This document shows, piece after piece, positions 7,133 to 15,521 of a stretch of DNA of 64,000 bases (positions are counted from its first letter, which is position 1; each line of letters begins with the position of its first letter). This DNA is from Clostridia bacterium (GTDB lineage: Bacteria; Bacillota; Clostridia; Oscillospirales; Acutalibacteraceae), in NCBI GenBank assembly GCA_017407995.1, contig JAFQVM010000030.1, positions 1-64,000 on the forward strand, given 5' to 3'. Position numbers and translations under genes: made by a program. The notes beneath the pieces were generated by a model. The model ran no database searches and was not told the DNA's origin. It saw nothing but the letters and a program-made list of their open reading frames with translations.

Positions 7133-8716
7133 TTAATCGAGTGTTTGTTTCTTATTGCCGATTTCCATCTGCATTTTTGCAAGTCTGTCAAGAGCTTCCA
7201 TATCACCGGCAGTAGCCTCTTTAGACATTGCAGATCTTCTCTCAAGCAATTCTTCATACATCTTATCTTTCTTCTTGCCTCCAAGGTCATAGAAGAGCAT
7301 CGGGATAATTCCAAGTGAGGTTGTTACAAAGGGAATAATTGTACACATTGCAAACAGACCGAACTGAGTGTCATCAGACTGTGCAGAGCCTCTTACATAT
7401 GCTGTAATATCATAACCGATAAGCTGTTTAACCCAAAGCGAAATATAACTGCTGACGATTTTTGAAAGCTTCTCGGCAAGTCCCTGTGCAACACTGGTCA
7501 TACCTTCTGTACGGTAACCGTTCTTCCATTCGCAGTAGTCCATAGCTTCGTTGTACATTTCTGTCGGGATAACTGAACGAACGCCCCAGAATACCATAAC
7601 TATGACTTCCCAAATAGCAAAAGCTATTCCCATTGGTACAATCCTCTTATACATACCGTTCTTCTTTCCGCCGATAGCGCCAAAGAAGAATACCGGGACC
7701 AAAAGAATATCGAACAAATAAGAGCCCATTATGTAAAGGAAACGGCTGGAGAAATGTCTCCTGAACCACGGAACCGCAAGATAGCTGAACGGATTTACGA
7801 TAGCACCAGGTATACCGGTAATCATTCCAAGAGATGCAAAGTGGAGAACATCTATAAAATAATCCGATTTGTTGCCGCCAAGTGAAAGTCCGCTGAGCAT
7901 CTTAGAAAGGGTCATAAGTAAGATAGGCTTATTGCTTATAACAGATTTAATACTTGCCTTGATACTCGGACGCTCAACCGACTGCATAACACGCTCTTTA
8001 CAGATAAGGAAATACCAAAGAGCACCTGCACCGGAAACAACTGCTGTAAATATACCCATTACAACAAATGTATTGGTCAAGGAAATATTAATAACATTAC
8101 GCTCAATAAGGTCGAGCAAAACATTCATTATCTGAGAAGGCAGCTTTTCACCGACTAATCCGGAAACCAAACTCGCCGTAGTAATTAGTCGTGTTCGGTC
8201 ATTCGGGTGTGGCGTCATCGTGGCTTGAAGACCTTTTCTTGCGATATCTCTGAAAGTTCCTGCTCCTTCACGGACAATCGTCAGCAAAAAATAAGTTATA
8301 AATTTTGCCATATCATTTCCGCCGGTACCCATAAAGAACAACGGCAACATCCAATAAATACAGGTACCTATTGTTCCGGGTACGCCGAGTGCGACAAGAT
8401 AAGGCTTGAACTTACCCCAACGGGTTCTGGTTTTATCAACTATCGCTCCAATAAAAATATCGTTAACTGTATCCCAAATACTGTTAATAAGCTTTACTAT
8501 ACGCTGCAAAGGCAGGCTTATCTGCAAGATACTGGTTACAAAACGATCTGAATATCCGTCGATATTGAAGCTCTGCGACATATCGTACACAACATAGGCA
8601 ACCGTTTCTTTGGTGCCTACATAACGTCTGTCCTGTGTGACAAATTTTTGTTGTCTAGACGACCCGTCATCAGTTAGCGATGGTGCAACAGCAACATTTT
8701 TTTCTTCCTGTGCCAA
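7133..8716 (-). CDS. GPH-family (MFS_2) sugar:cation symporter
   Basis: A 527-residue, strongly hydrophobic protein with about 12 membrane helices. GPH landmarks are the N-terminal SIWDTVNDIFIGAIVDKTRTRWGKFKPY segment (the D-x-x-x-D-x-T-R loop after helix 2) and RRIVPMGIAFAIWEV. Family members (melibiose, xyloside and glucuronide carriers) move glycosides with Na+ or H+; the substrate is unknown here. Start: GGGAGG at 8724-8729 sits 7 bases before a TTG at 8716, giving MAQEEKNVAV. The in-frame ATG at 8731 overlaps that Shine-Dalgarno and is unlikely. There are long cytoplasmic N- and C-terminal tails. No glycosidase gene is adjacent. Confidence 0.85.
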   Translation of the reverse strand: MAQEEKNVAVAPSLTDDGSSRQQKFVTQDRRYVGTKETVAYVVYDMSQSFNIDGYSDRFVTSILQISLPLQRIVKLINSIWDTVNDIFIGAIVDKTRTRWGKFKPYLVALGVPGTIGTCIYWMLPLFFMGTGGNDMAKFITYFLLTIVREGAGTFRDIARKGLQATMTPHPNDRTRLITTASLVSGLVGEKLPSQIMNVLLDLIERNVINISLTNTFVVMGIFTAVVSGAGALWYFLICKERVMQSVERPSIKASIKSVISNKPILLMTLSKMLSGLSLGGNKSDYFIDVLHFASLGMITGIPGAIVNPFSYLAVPWFRRHFSSRFLYIMGSYLFDILLVPVFFFGAIGGKKNGMYKRIVPMGIAFAIWEVIVMVFWGVRSVIPTEMYNEAMDYCEWKNGYRTEGMTSVAQGLAEKLSKIVSSYISLWVKQLIGYDITAYVRGSAQSDDTQFGLFAMCTIIPFVTTSLGIIPMLFYDLGGKKKDKMYEELLERRSAMSKEATAGDMEALDRLAKMQMEIGNKKQTLD

Positions 8717-8826
8717 AACATAACCTCCCATAGAATATTTACCTTTGAATTATATCATACCATTTTGTCAATTGCAACAATTTCTATATAAAAACTTTTA
8801 TATCAATTTATTTTTTTAAGCAAAAT

Positions 8827-8841
8827 GCAACACGCTGTTGC
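8827..8841. promoter_or_regulatory. Short palindrome GCAACA-CGC-TGTTGC, possible operator
   Basis: Six-base arms lie in the divergent promoter region between the GPH transporter and hemW. A further GCAACA half-site is at 8774-8779, near a TTGCAA-17-TATAAT promoter reading towards the transporter. A regulator site is only a guess. Confidence 0.3.
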
Positions 8842-8910
8842 CGCCTGTTTTTTTATGTGGTATCATTATCTAAATTATCACAACCATTAATGCTTTGAAA
8901 GGGCGTTTTT

Positions 8911-10023
8911 ATGGACACATACCATGCAGGTCTTTATCTACACATACCCATATGCCGCAGTAAATGCCCATACTGCGATTTCTACTCACTGCGTGCTTCA
9001 CAAGGTGTCGAGGAAAAATATTTATCAGCACTTATAAACAAGATAAAGTCCCTATCCCGAATATACTATAATTCATTTAATTCTGTTTATATAGGTGGCG
9101 GCACACCATCAGTTTTAGGAACTCAAGCGCTTAGCGAAATTATCAAAAGCGTTAAGGATTCATTTCCTATAGAAAACGACAGTGAAATAACCGTTGAATG
9201 CAATCCCTTTGATGCTCAGAAAGATGATTTTGATTTTGAACTTTTAGCCATGGCAGGTGTGAACAGAATATCGATGGGAATGCAGTCTGCAAATGACAGT
9301 GAGAGACGGACTCTCGGCAGACTAAGCAACACTTCCATGGTAGGAAAGGCAGTAAAGAGGGCTCAGGCGGCAGGAATACAAAATATTTCTCTCGACCTTA
9401 TGCTCGCCATACCCGACCAAACTGCCGACACCCTTAAGAAGAGTATTGATTTCTGCGTCGAAACAGAAGCAAAGCACATCAGTGCATATCTTTTAAAAAT
9501 CGAAGAAAACACAAAGTTTTATCAAATGCGAAACTCTCTCAATTTGCCAAATGAAGATGCCGCTTGCAACCTTTATTTCACAGCCTGTGATGAACTTGAA
9601 AAAGCGGGATATATGCAGTATGAAATTTCAAACTTTGCAAAAGCGGGTTTTGAAAGCCGCCACAATCTAAAATATTGGAACTGCGACGAATATTTAGGCA
9701 TAGGCCCGTCTGCCCATTCTTTTTGGAACAAAAAAAGATTTTATTATGAGCGTGATATTGAGAAATTCATCAGCGGCAACGACCCCATTGATGACGGTGA
9801 CGGTGGAAGTTTTGAGGAATATGCGATGTTGCGACTCAGATTAACGGACGGATTAATTTTTGATGATGTTTTAAAAAGATTCGGACACGGTATACCTGAA
9901 TTCATGCTTGATAAAGCTCGATTGTTTGAAAAAAACGGACTCACGAAGGTAACGCCGGACCGCATAGCTCTGACAAGAGAAGGTTTTTTGGTTTCAAACG
10001 CCATAATAGCTGAACTTTTATAA
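8911..10023 (+). CDS. hemW: Radical SAM protein HemW (coproporphyrinogen oxidase-like)
   Basis: A 370-residue protein. The CxxxCxxC cluster motif CRSKCPYC (C15, C19, C22) carries the [4Fe-4S] cluster. It is followed by YIGGGTPS, the GMQS segment and the HemW hallmark HNLKYW. HemW is a heme chaperone rather than a true HemN oxidase; many Clostridia carry it next to lepA or the heat-shock genes, but here it stands alone. AAAGGG precedes the ATG by about 8 bases. It ends in a very long hairpin. Confidence 0.93.
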   Translation: MDTYHAGLYLHIPICRSKCPYCDFYSLRASQGVEEKYLSALINKIKSLSRIYYNSFNSVYIGGGTPSVLGTQALSEIIKSVKDSFPIENDSEITVECNPFDAQKDDFDFELLAMAGVNRISMGMQSANDSERRTLGRLSNTSMVGKAVKRAQAAGIQNISLDLMLAIPDQTADTLKKSIDFCVETEAKHISAYLLKIEENTKFYQMRNSLNLPNEDAACNLYFTACDELEKAGYMQYEISNFAKAGFESRHNLKYWNCDEYLGIGPSAHSFWNKKRFYYERDIEKFISGNDPIDDGDGGSFEEYAMLRLRLTDGLIFDDVLKRFGHGIPEFMLDKARLFEKNGLTKVTPDRIALTREGFLVSNAIIAELL

Positions 10024-10070
10024 AGAGAACAGCCGATGCATTGCTTTTTTGCATCGGCTGTTCTCTTTAT
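10022..10070. terminator. Bidirectional terminator between hemW and the small exported protein gene
   Basis: A 19-bp perfect stem (10022-10040 / 10050-10068) with a T-rich loop. T-rich stretches follow on both strands, so it can serve both convergent genes. Confidence 0.85.
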
Positions 10071-10084
10071 ACATAGGAGGGGAT

Positions 10085-10357
10085 TTAATCTGCAATACCG
10101 TGTAAAACATCTATACCAAAAAGATAAGCGTCGAAGTATGTCACCCTATGCGTATCGTTTTCGGGCATAAAACTGCCCTCTATATCGAAGTAATATCCCA
10201 ACCCGACATAACGGCCTGAGCCGCCGTCGTCAGCAGTTTGAGTAGGCACACAAAAAATCGGCTTTTCAAAATCGTTGACTCTTGAAAAATCAACAGCGGC
10301 AACTATACCCCAAAGTAAAATTAAAACAACTAAAACAGATATTATTATTTTCTTCAT
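10085..10357 (-). CDS. Small membrane-anchored or exported protein, unknown function
   Basis: A 90-residue protein. MKKIIISVLVVLILLWGIVAAV (1-22) is a signal anchor or uncleaved signal. The rest is a small extracytoplasmic domain with KPIFCVPTQTADDGGSGRYVGLGYYFDIEG, which resembles conserved hypothetical proteins of Clostridia that I remember only by this Gly/Tyr-rich pattern. It begins 10 bases after the serpin stop, with GGTGAT before the ATG, so it should be the last gene of the sigma-factor operon. One cysteine lies in the exported part. No function is assigned. Confidence 0.8.
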   Translation of the reverse strand: MKKIIISVLVVLILLWGIVAAVDFSRVNDFEKPIFCVPTQTADDGGSGRYVGLGYYFDIEGSFMPENDTHRVTYFDAYLFGIDVLHGIAD

Positions 10358-10367
10358 ACTATCACCG

Positions 10368-11645
10368 TTAAAAATCTATCTGTGCGCCTATAAACAACGG
10401 AAGTCCGCTCTGAGTATCTATTATTGCATAAACAAACGGTCTTGTAAGTCTAACTTCAGGTGGCGGGTCCATCGGAGCTGACATTGCATCCACTGCAACA
10501 GCGGTAACAGCACCTGCCCTTGTACCCTTCTCAGCAACCTCAATAAATGTTTTGTGTATAACCTTTGATATATATATCGGCATTTCACCCTGCGCTGTAC
10601 CCAAGCGTGAAAAGTCAGCTTTATGTGCGTTAAAGGCGTCTTTCATTCCCATGTCAACAAGGGTGTCGTTGAGTTCATTTGAATACTCCGTCTTGAACTT
10701 CGGCATCTGAGTTATTACTTTGCAGTCCTCCGCAGAGTTGACGGCTGTTAAGAACTCTTTACCGTCAAGATTTTTGACAAAATCTTTAATATCAACACCC
10801 TCATCGGGCAAAATAGCTGCAAATCTGAATCTGTCACCCTCATAGGACTTCAAAAAGCCTTTGGCGTTACTCATTTTTATATAGCCGTATTCCGACGAAT
10901 ACATATAGGAGACGTTTTTATTTTTGCCGTTGTATGTTGTGAATTTTCCATCTCGCACACAGTTATCAGTATACGGAGTCCACCACTTTGCTTCAAAGCT
11001 GAGGGCGTTTATGATATACATAATATTATCGTTTGAAATTTTGTCTATTATTTTTTCAATCATGCCGCCCGTGTTCTTTTTTACCCATGAGTTTATGTCC
11101 TTGACGGTATTACTCTTTGAAAAATCTGCACTGTATATTCCCGCATCAAAGAAATCGGCACTCTTTTGTAAAAAACTCTTTTCCACAGTAATCCTGCCAT
11201 CACCAAGCCAAAGTGAATTTGCAGACTTCAGCTCGCTGTCCTCGCCTGCAACAGCATCAAGATAGGCTCCGAGATAGGCATTAAGTTCATCACACGCAAG
11301 CCCTCCAAGCGCTTTCTCCATCTGTGATAACGTTTTTTCATCAGCACCGTTTTGTGTAATTGCAAGCGCCGTAAGCACCGAAAGCGGCGATACAAGCGTG
11401 TTTTTATCAGTTTTGAGTTCATTTTTGAATAACTCCACCGAAAAGTTCGCCGCTGCTTCTGCAAATATAGCATCGGGTGCCTTCGTGACAACATCTTCTT
11501 TTTCTATATTTTTCAGCAAATTCTGTGTCTTTCCGCTACTCTTTGGAGTGTCCTTAGTTGTAGAATTACCATCACAAGCCGAAAGACCAAACAACATACA
11601 CGGTGCAAGAAGCATGCAAATTATCGCTGATATTATCTTCTTCAT
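10368..11645 (-). CDS. Serpin-family serine proteinase inhibitor, predicted lipoprotein
   Basis: A 425-residue protein. It opens with a lipoprotein signal ending in LSAC (C24), a Ser/Thr/Lys-rich linker (about 25-55), then a full serpin fold (about 60-425) with NSLWLGDG, NALSFEAKWWTPY and the closing RPFVYAIIDTQSGLPLFIGAQ. The hinge EKGTRAGAVTAVA (372-384) has the small residues expected of an inhibitory serpin. Counting from E372 as P17 puts P1-P1' at M388-S389. It should sit outside the membrane and trap elastase- or chymotrypsin-like proteases. Start: AGGAGG is 7 bases before the ATG at 11645; an upstream in-frame GTG overlaps the Shine-Dalgarno. Confidence 0.94.
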   Translation of the reverse strand: MKKIISAIICMLLAPCMLFGLSACDGNSTTKDTPKSSGKTQNLLKNIEKEDVVTKAPDAIFAEAAANFSVELFKNELKTDKNTLVSPLSVLTALAITQNGADEKTLSQMEKALGGLACDELNAYLGAYLDAVAGEDSELKSANSLWLGDGRITVEKSFLQKSADFFDAGIYSADFSKSNTVKDINSWVKKNTGGMIEKIIDKISNDNIMYIINALSFEAKWWTPYTDNCVRDGKFTTYNGKNKNVSYMYSSEYGYIKMSNAKGFLKSYEGDRFRFAAILPDEGVDIKDFVKNLDGKEFLTAVNSAEDCKVITQMPKFKTEYSNELNDTLVDMGMKDAFNAHKADFSRLGTAQGEMPIYISKVIHKTFIEVAEKGTRAGAVTAVAVDAMSAPMDPPPEVRLTRPFVYAIIDTQSGLPLFIGAQIDF

Positions 11646-11659
11646 AAAACAACCTCCTG

Positions 11660-12403
11660 TCACTCTTTTATTATCTCAATGGGTTTTGTTTTATCGTAAT
11701 TTTTCTCATAAAGAGGAAGCATCATATGGTAAGCTTTGCCGTCGGAAACATCCTTTTCATTTCTCTCCACTATGATTTGAAGTGCATTATCTGTTTGAGT
11801 CACCGTTTTAAAACCATAACCATTCGTGTGTATTGCAATATAAAATATTCCGTCAAACGGGTCAACATAAAAATCATAAAAAGAGTCTCTATCCCTAAGA
11901 TTATTCTCTTCAAAATAGTTCTCAAGTTCCGACCATCTGTCTATAATTTGAGCAAAAACATATGGTTCATCTGTTTTCGCATTCGATTCAAACATTCGAA
12001 TACACAAATAATCAGTAGTTTTTATCGGTGCACCGTCTAACGTTTCCGCATAGGTTTCAATATTCTGAACAACTGCACCGTCTGACTGACTATTTGGAAG
12101 CTGTGCTTGATTTTCTGCAGCCTCCTCCCGAAAGTCATTCGCAGTTACATCTGTTTGTGCAACATCCTGTATTTCATCTTTATCCATGTTATTTCTATGG
12201 ATTCCATCAGGAGTTGCTGCATCGCTGTCTGTTTTTTGTAGACTCGGTAAATCAAAGAAACCAACTGAGAGTATCGCTGTCAAAATAACTACTGCCACAC
12301 ATGGCACAATAACAGCTATCCGCCGTTTTTGGAGCTTTATATGTCTTTTCTTTGCTTCTGCTCTTATATAAACTTCACTTTTAAACTCTTCACTGTTCTT
12401 CAT
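11660..12403 (-). CDS. Single-pass membrane protein, probable anti-sigma factor
   Basis: A 247-residue protein with a charged N-terminal cytoplasmic segment (about 1-28), one transmembrane helix (IAVIVPCVAVVILTAILSVGF, about 30-50) and a C-terminal extracytoplasmic domain of about 190 residues. The domain begins with a disordered Asp/Asn/Gln-rich stretch. No zinc-binding anti-sigma motif is visible. The assignment rests on position: the start at 12403 overlaps the ECF sigma gene by 14 bases, and GGAGGG precedes it. A longer frame start upstream would lie inside the sigma gene without a ribosome site. The serpin follows after 14 bases. A sensor role is inference. Confidence 0.65.
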   Translation of the reverse strand: MKNSEEFKSEVYIRAEAKKRHIKLQKRRIAVIVPCVAVVILTAILSVGFFDLPSLQKTDSDAATPDGIHRNNMDKDEIQDVAQTDVTANDFREEAAENQAQLPNSQSDGAVVQNIETYAETLDGAPIKTTDYLCIRMFESNAKTDEPYVFAQIIDRWSELENYFEENNLRDRDSFYDFYVDPFDGIFYIAIHTNGYGFKTVTQTDNALQIIVERNEKDVSDGKAYHMMLPLYEKNYDKTKPIEIIKE

Positions 12404-12938
12404 AGCAAAAGCCCTCCTTCTCCAGCTCTGCTTTAAGCGCTTGCTTTGCTCTGTAAGTGAGATTGGCAAGCTGCTTTTTGCTTTTGTGCATTATTTTCGC
12501 AATTTCATCGTTGCTGCACTCCTCAAAGAAAGTAAGATACAGCACATTTCTGTAATCAGCAGGTATTTTTTCCATAGCATTCAACAGCATCTCCGAGTTC
12601 TCCTGCTGAATAACTCCGCTCAACAAATCACTTTCATACGGCTCATATATTTCAGTTTCGCTCGGCAACTCCCGCTTACGGCGCAGAAAATCAACGGTTT
12701 TATGACGTGCGATTGAATATATGTATGTTTTAAGCGAACTTTTAAACTTAAATCTGCCCGGATGCACCAAAATTTCGACAAACGTATCCATAGCTATGTC
12801 CTGTGCTGTCTCTGCGTTTCCGACATAACCCATTATAAAAAATATCAACTTTTCCCGATAAGCATCCATTATTTCATCAAAAGCGCTTTGGTCGCCCTGA
12901 AGAAAACGGCGGTAGCTACTTTCACCGTTATCCAACAT
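12390..12938 (-). CDS. ECF-type RNA polymerase sigma factor
   Basis: A 182-residue protein with sigma region 2 (AFDEIMDAYREKLIFFIMGYVGNAETAQDIAMDTFVEIL, then LKTYIYSIARHKTVDFLRRK) and region 4 (IPADYRNVLYLTFFEECSNDEIAKIMHKSKKQLANLTYRAKQALK). That is the two-domain layout of extracytoplasmic-function sigma factors. Start: GAAAGGA lies 10 bases before the ATG at 12938, whereas the first in-frame ATG (12962) precedes that site. It heads a tight operon with an anti-sigma-like protein, a serpin and a small exported protein, all plausible members of its own regulon. Confidence 0.93.
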   Translation of the reverse strand: MLDNGESSYRRFLQGDQSAFDEIMDAYREKLIFFIMGYVGNAETAQDIAMDTFVEILVHPGRFKFKSSLKTYIYSIARHKTVDFLRRKRELPSETEIYEPYESDLLSGVIQQENSEMLLNAMEKIPADYRNVLYLTFFEECSNDEIAKIMHKSKKQLANLTYRAKQALKAELEKEGFCYEEQ

Positions 12939-13060
12939 ATAGGACCAGTCCTTTCGAGGCAAAATTCAGCCTTTCAACCATATAGTCGCAGAAAAGTATT
13001 GTTTTTCTCACCAAAATTTTAGTTTTTTTATAAATTTATACATTTTAAACCAATCACAAA

Positions 13061-13090
13061 CGGCGCAGAGTCATCTGCGCCGCATATTTT
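13061..13090. terminator. Hairpin downstream of GH84
   Basis: CGGCGCAGA-GTCA-TCTGCGCCG. The better U-tract (ATATTTTTA) is on the plus-strand side; on the minus strand only TTTGTG follows. It is still the only strong stem between GH84 and the upstream edge of the sigma operon. Confidence 0.5.
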
Positions 13091-13116
13091 TATGTAAAGC
13101 TATATAACTTTACATA
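13091..13116 (-). other. Hairpin spanning the GH84 stop codon (TATGTAAAG-N8-CTTTACATA)
   Basis: Nine-base perfect arms. As at the GH43 gene, the TAA stop lies within the first arm on the minus strand, and an A/T-rich tail follows. Confidence 0.4.
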
Positions 13117-14786
13117 TTTAGTAATCTTAGTGTTGTTTCTGCCGTGTCACGCAGAGAGAAATCCGCAAATGTTTCGGGCATGGAAAGATATTCGGCCAAA
13201 GAATCTCTTAACATCAACGCTTTTTCAGCACTTTGCGTTTCAATAAGCTCTGCACACAGAATCAAAATGTCTATTGCAACTTTAAACTTTCTTGTCCAGC
13301 GTTTTACCTCTTTGTAAAGCTTTTCATCTTTACGCTGCATCATATTAAGACACTGCTGTGCGCATATAATATATGCACGCAATTCGGCAGCAGCACCCGC
13401 AAAATCACCTGCTCTCGACAGTGTTTCCACTCGTTCAAGCACTGCGTTGAGCCTCGGCGAGTTCTCAACCTTAAGGCAGGAGGTCAGCATATAGTCAGCA
13501 AACCAGATAAATTTATCGGCATCCTCACCTGTAACTGTTCTTATTGCATATTCCCAAGAAGCCTCCTCATCATACTTCTCCGGATTCCAAAGGTAGTCTG
13601 CAATGGTGAGCAACGGAATTTTTGAACTTTCACAGTACTCCATGCAGTTTGAAATTAATCCTGCGCTGTAACGGTAAAGTCCACGGTCTCTGCCTGTTAT
13701 AAAGCCCAAATGCATCTCATTATACATTTCGGCATCGTTTACAGGGAAATTATCCCAATAAAGCGGTCTGTGCATGGTCGATTCGCTGAAGAACATCGCT
13801 TCACGCTCTGTAAGCTCCTGCGAGCAGATATTTTTGCCTGTCCAAAACAGCCGTACAGAGGCGGGAATGTTCTGGCCGAGCTTTGAGATATAATATTCAT
13901 CGCCTTTTCCGTGATACTCCAACGGACAAAGGGTCAATGTGACCGTCGGGTCAAGCTTTTTGAGGTCTGAATAAAGCCTGTTAGTAAGATAAATATGTGC
14001 ATTGACAGCCTCACCGTCAAAAGCTTCTTTATCTTCCTCGTAGTAAAGCTCAGACGGTATATCATCAAGCAAAAGACCAAAGCCCCTTGCACCTGCATCA
14101 TAGAGAGTAAGCAGTTTATTCAAAAGCTTCTCATAGTTCTCATCACTCGAATACTTAATGCCAAGACCGGGAGCTATACAATAGAAAAAGCTAACACAGT
14201 TCCTGTCCGCCAAATCTATAAGCCTTTTAAGTGCTGCCAGCTCATCGGCCGGATAAAGCTCATCCCACTTTTCTCTGTGGTATGGGTCATCCTTTGGTGC
14301 GTAATAATATGTATTCATACCGTGAAAAGCCATAAGGCGCAGCATATCCGCCCGTTCCTGCGTGTTCCAGGGATTGCCGTAAAAGCCCTCAATATATCCA
14401 CGTGTGGCAAACAGCGGATAGTCGCACATCTCGCCTATCGCTATTTCACCTGCAGAAAGCTGTTTTATTATATTGCTGCAGGCATGATAAAGTCCCCTTT
14501 TTCCGCCTGCGGAAATCTTTATCCACAGCGAACCGCCGGCAAAGGATGAAGAAATAAAATACTTTTCATCAGTAACCCTGCGGCTCTCCTCAACATATGT
14601 ATGACTGCGGTTATTTTTTATCCTTGTTTCTATTTTTATTTTTGCATCAGAAGCACAGCTATGCCCTGCACTACGCAGACGGGAAATAAACATTTCCTCC
14701 ATGGCTCCACGTACACATATGGCATCATTCGGACCAACCGCATAGCTGCCCGTCGCCTTTGACTGCTGAACAATCGGAAAAATCAC
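13110..14786 (-). CDS. GH84 beta-N-acetylglucosaminidase (O-GlcNAcase/hyaluronidase family)
   Basis: A 558-residue protein. An N-terminal alpha/beta domain (about 1-120) precedes the GH84 barrel, recognised by RGYIEGFYGNPW (129-140), YYYAPKDDPYH and the catalytic aspartate pair LLLDDIP (D241, D242) used in substrate-assisted hydrolysis. An all-alpha C-terminal region follows. Unlike the secreted clostridial GH84 enzymes it has no signal peptide and no carbohydrate-binding modules, so it probably acts on imported GlcNAc-containing glycans. It starts with GTG, overlapping the SIS gene stop by 4 bases (GTGA), and belongs to a three-gene amino-sugar operon. Confidence 0.93.
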   Translation of the reverse strand: MIFPIVQQSKATGSYAVGPNDAICVRGAMEEMFISRLRSAGHSCASDAKIKIETRIKNNRSHTYVEESRRVTDEKYFISSSFAGGSLWIKISAGGKRGLYHACSNIIKQLSAGEIAIGEMCDYPLFATRGYIEGFYGNPWNTQERADMLRLMAFHGMNTYYYAPKDDPYHREKWDELYPADELAALKRLIDLADRNCVSFFYCIAPGLGIKYSSDENYEKLLNKLLTLYDAGARGFGLLLDDIPSELYYEEDKEAFDGEAVNAHIYLTNRLYSDLKKLDPTVTLTLCPLEYHGKGDEYYISKLGQNIPASVRLFWTGKNICSQELTEREAMFFSESTMHRPLYWDNFPVNDAEMYNEMHLGFITGRDRGLYRYSAGLISNCMEYCESSKIPLLTIADYLWNPEKYDEEASWEYAIRTVTGEDADKFIWFADYMLTSCLKVENSPRLNAVLERVETLSRAGDFAGAAAELRAYIICAQQCLNMMQRKDEKLYKEVKRWTRKFKVAIDILILCAELIETQSAEKALMLRDSLAEYLSMPETFADFSLRDTAETTLRLLNM

Positions 14787-15520
14787 AGTGCTTTTATCTC
14801 CCCTCTGTATTTTTCTATAAATGCGGCGTTTATTTCATCTCCACCGTCGACATTACTGCTGCAGAACAATTCAGGCTCAAAGCCGTCTGCCAGCATATTT
14901 TCTACTGCGCCCGCCTCAATTGCGTTGAGTATCGCAGCACCAACAGCCGTTGACGTGGGAGATGTCTTTATTCTGCCGCCATCAAACTCTACTGCCGCAT
15001 CACCGATGCAGCCACAGTTGTCAATTACTATATCGCCCATTTCATAAAGGCGCTTACCGCTCGGATGTCTTGATGCTCCAGACATGGTATGACGCATATT
15101 GGTTATGACAATAACCGTAAGACCGTTAGAACGTGCAATCTCAGCAAGGTCAATGGAAACACCGTTTCTGCCCGAATTTGAGAAAACAAACAGAACATCG
15201 CCGCTTTTGAGAGAATAGGAATCAAAAAGGCGCTGACCGTAACCCAATTCACGCTCAAGCTCCGTGCTTTTTGATGCCGATTCGTGAAGCATCAACGGCG
15301 GGTCAAGAATGGGATTTATATTTACAAGTCCACCCGCTCTGTAAAAGATTTCCTCTGCAAGTATATGCGAATGTCCCGTTCCGAAAGCGTGTATTCTGTT
15401 ACCGCTTTCAAGCGCTTTTGCCACAGCTTCGGCTGCCGAATCCATAGCCTCGCTCTGTGTTGAGACAACCTCAGCCATAATCTCAGTCAATTTATCAAAA
15501 TACAAGTTTACTGCGCTCAT
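14783..15520 (-). CDS. SIS-domain sugar-phosphate-binding protein (UPF0309 type)
   Basis: A 245-residue protein with one sugar isomerase domain: IHAFGTGHSHILAEEIFYRAGG, then VFSNSGRNGVSIDLAE and a SPTSTAVGAAILNAIE region. SIS domains bind or isomerise phosphosugars. UPF0309 members are uncharacterised to my knowledge. Placed between a GlcNAc-type kinase and a GH84, it likely handles a GlcNAc-6-phosphate-like intermediate. It is not a typical MurQ etherase. Start: GGGAG lies just before the ATG at 15520, one base after the kinase stop; an upstream extension would run inside the kinase gene. Confidence 0.85.
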   Translation of the reverse strand: MSAVNLYFDKLTEIMAEVVSTQSEAMDSAAEAVAKALESGNRIHAFGTGHSHILAEEIFYRAGGLVNINPILDPPLMLHESASKSTELERELGYGQRLFDSYSLKSGDVLFVFSNSGRNGVSIDLAEIARSNGLTVIVITNMRHTMSGASRHPSGKRLYEMGDIVIDNCGCIGDAAVEFDGGRIKTSPTSTAVGAAILNAIEAGAVENMLADGFEPELFCSSNVDGGDEINAAFIEKYRGEIKAL

Positions 15521-15521
15521 T

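Noticed and set aside
8911-10023. True oxygen-independent coproporphyrinogen III oxidase HemN
   Set aside because: The length and the HNLKYW motif fit HemW; HemN-specific N-terminal features are absent.
13300-13340. A further GTAAAG-N8-CTTTAC inverted repeat
   Set aside because: It lies inside GH84 coding sequence (13314-13333) with only 6-base arms and is explained by ordinary Lys/Tyr codons.
13995-14549. 184-codon frame antisense to GH84
   Set aside because: Antisense shadow of a well-supported GH84 gene without start signals.
14783-15520. MurQ (N-acetylmuramic acid 6-phosphate etherase)
   Set aside because: It has an SIS domain but fits the UPF0309 pattern better than MurQ, and no MurR-type regulator or transporter is adjacent.
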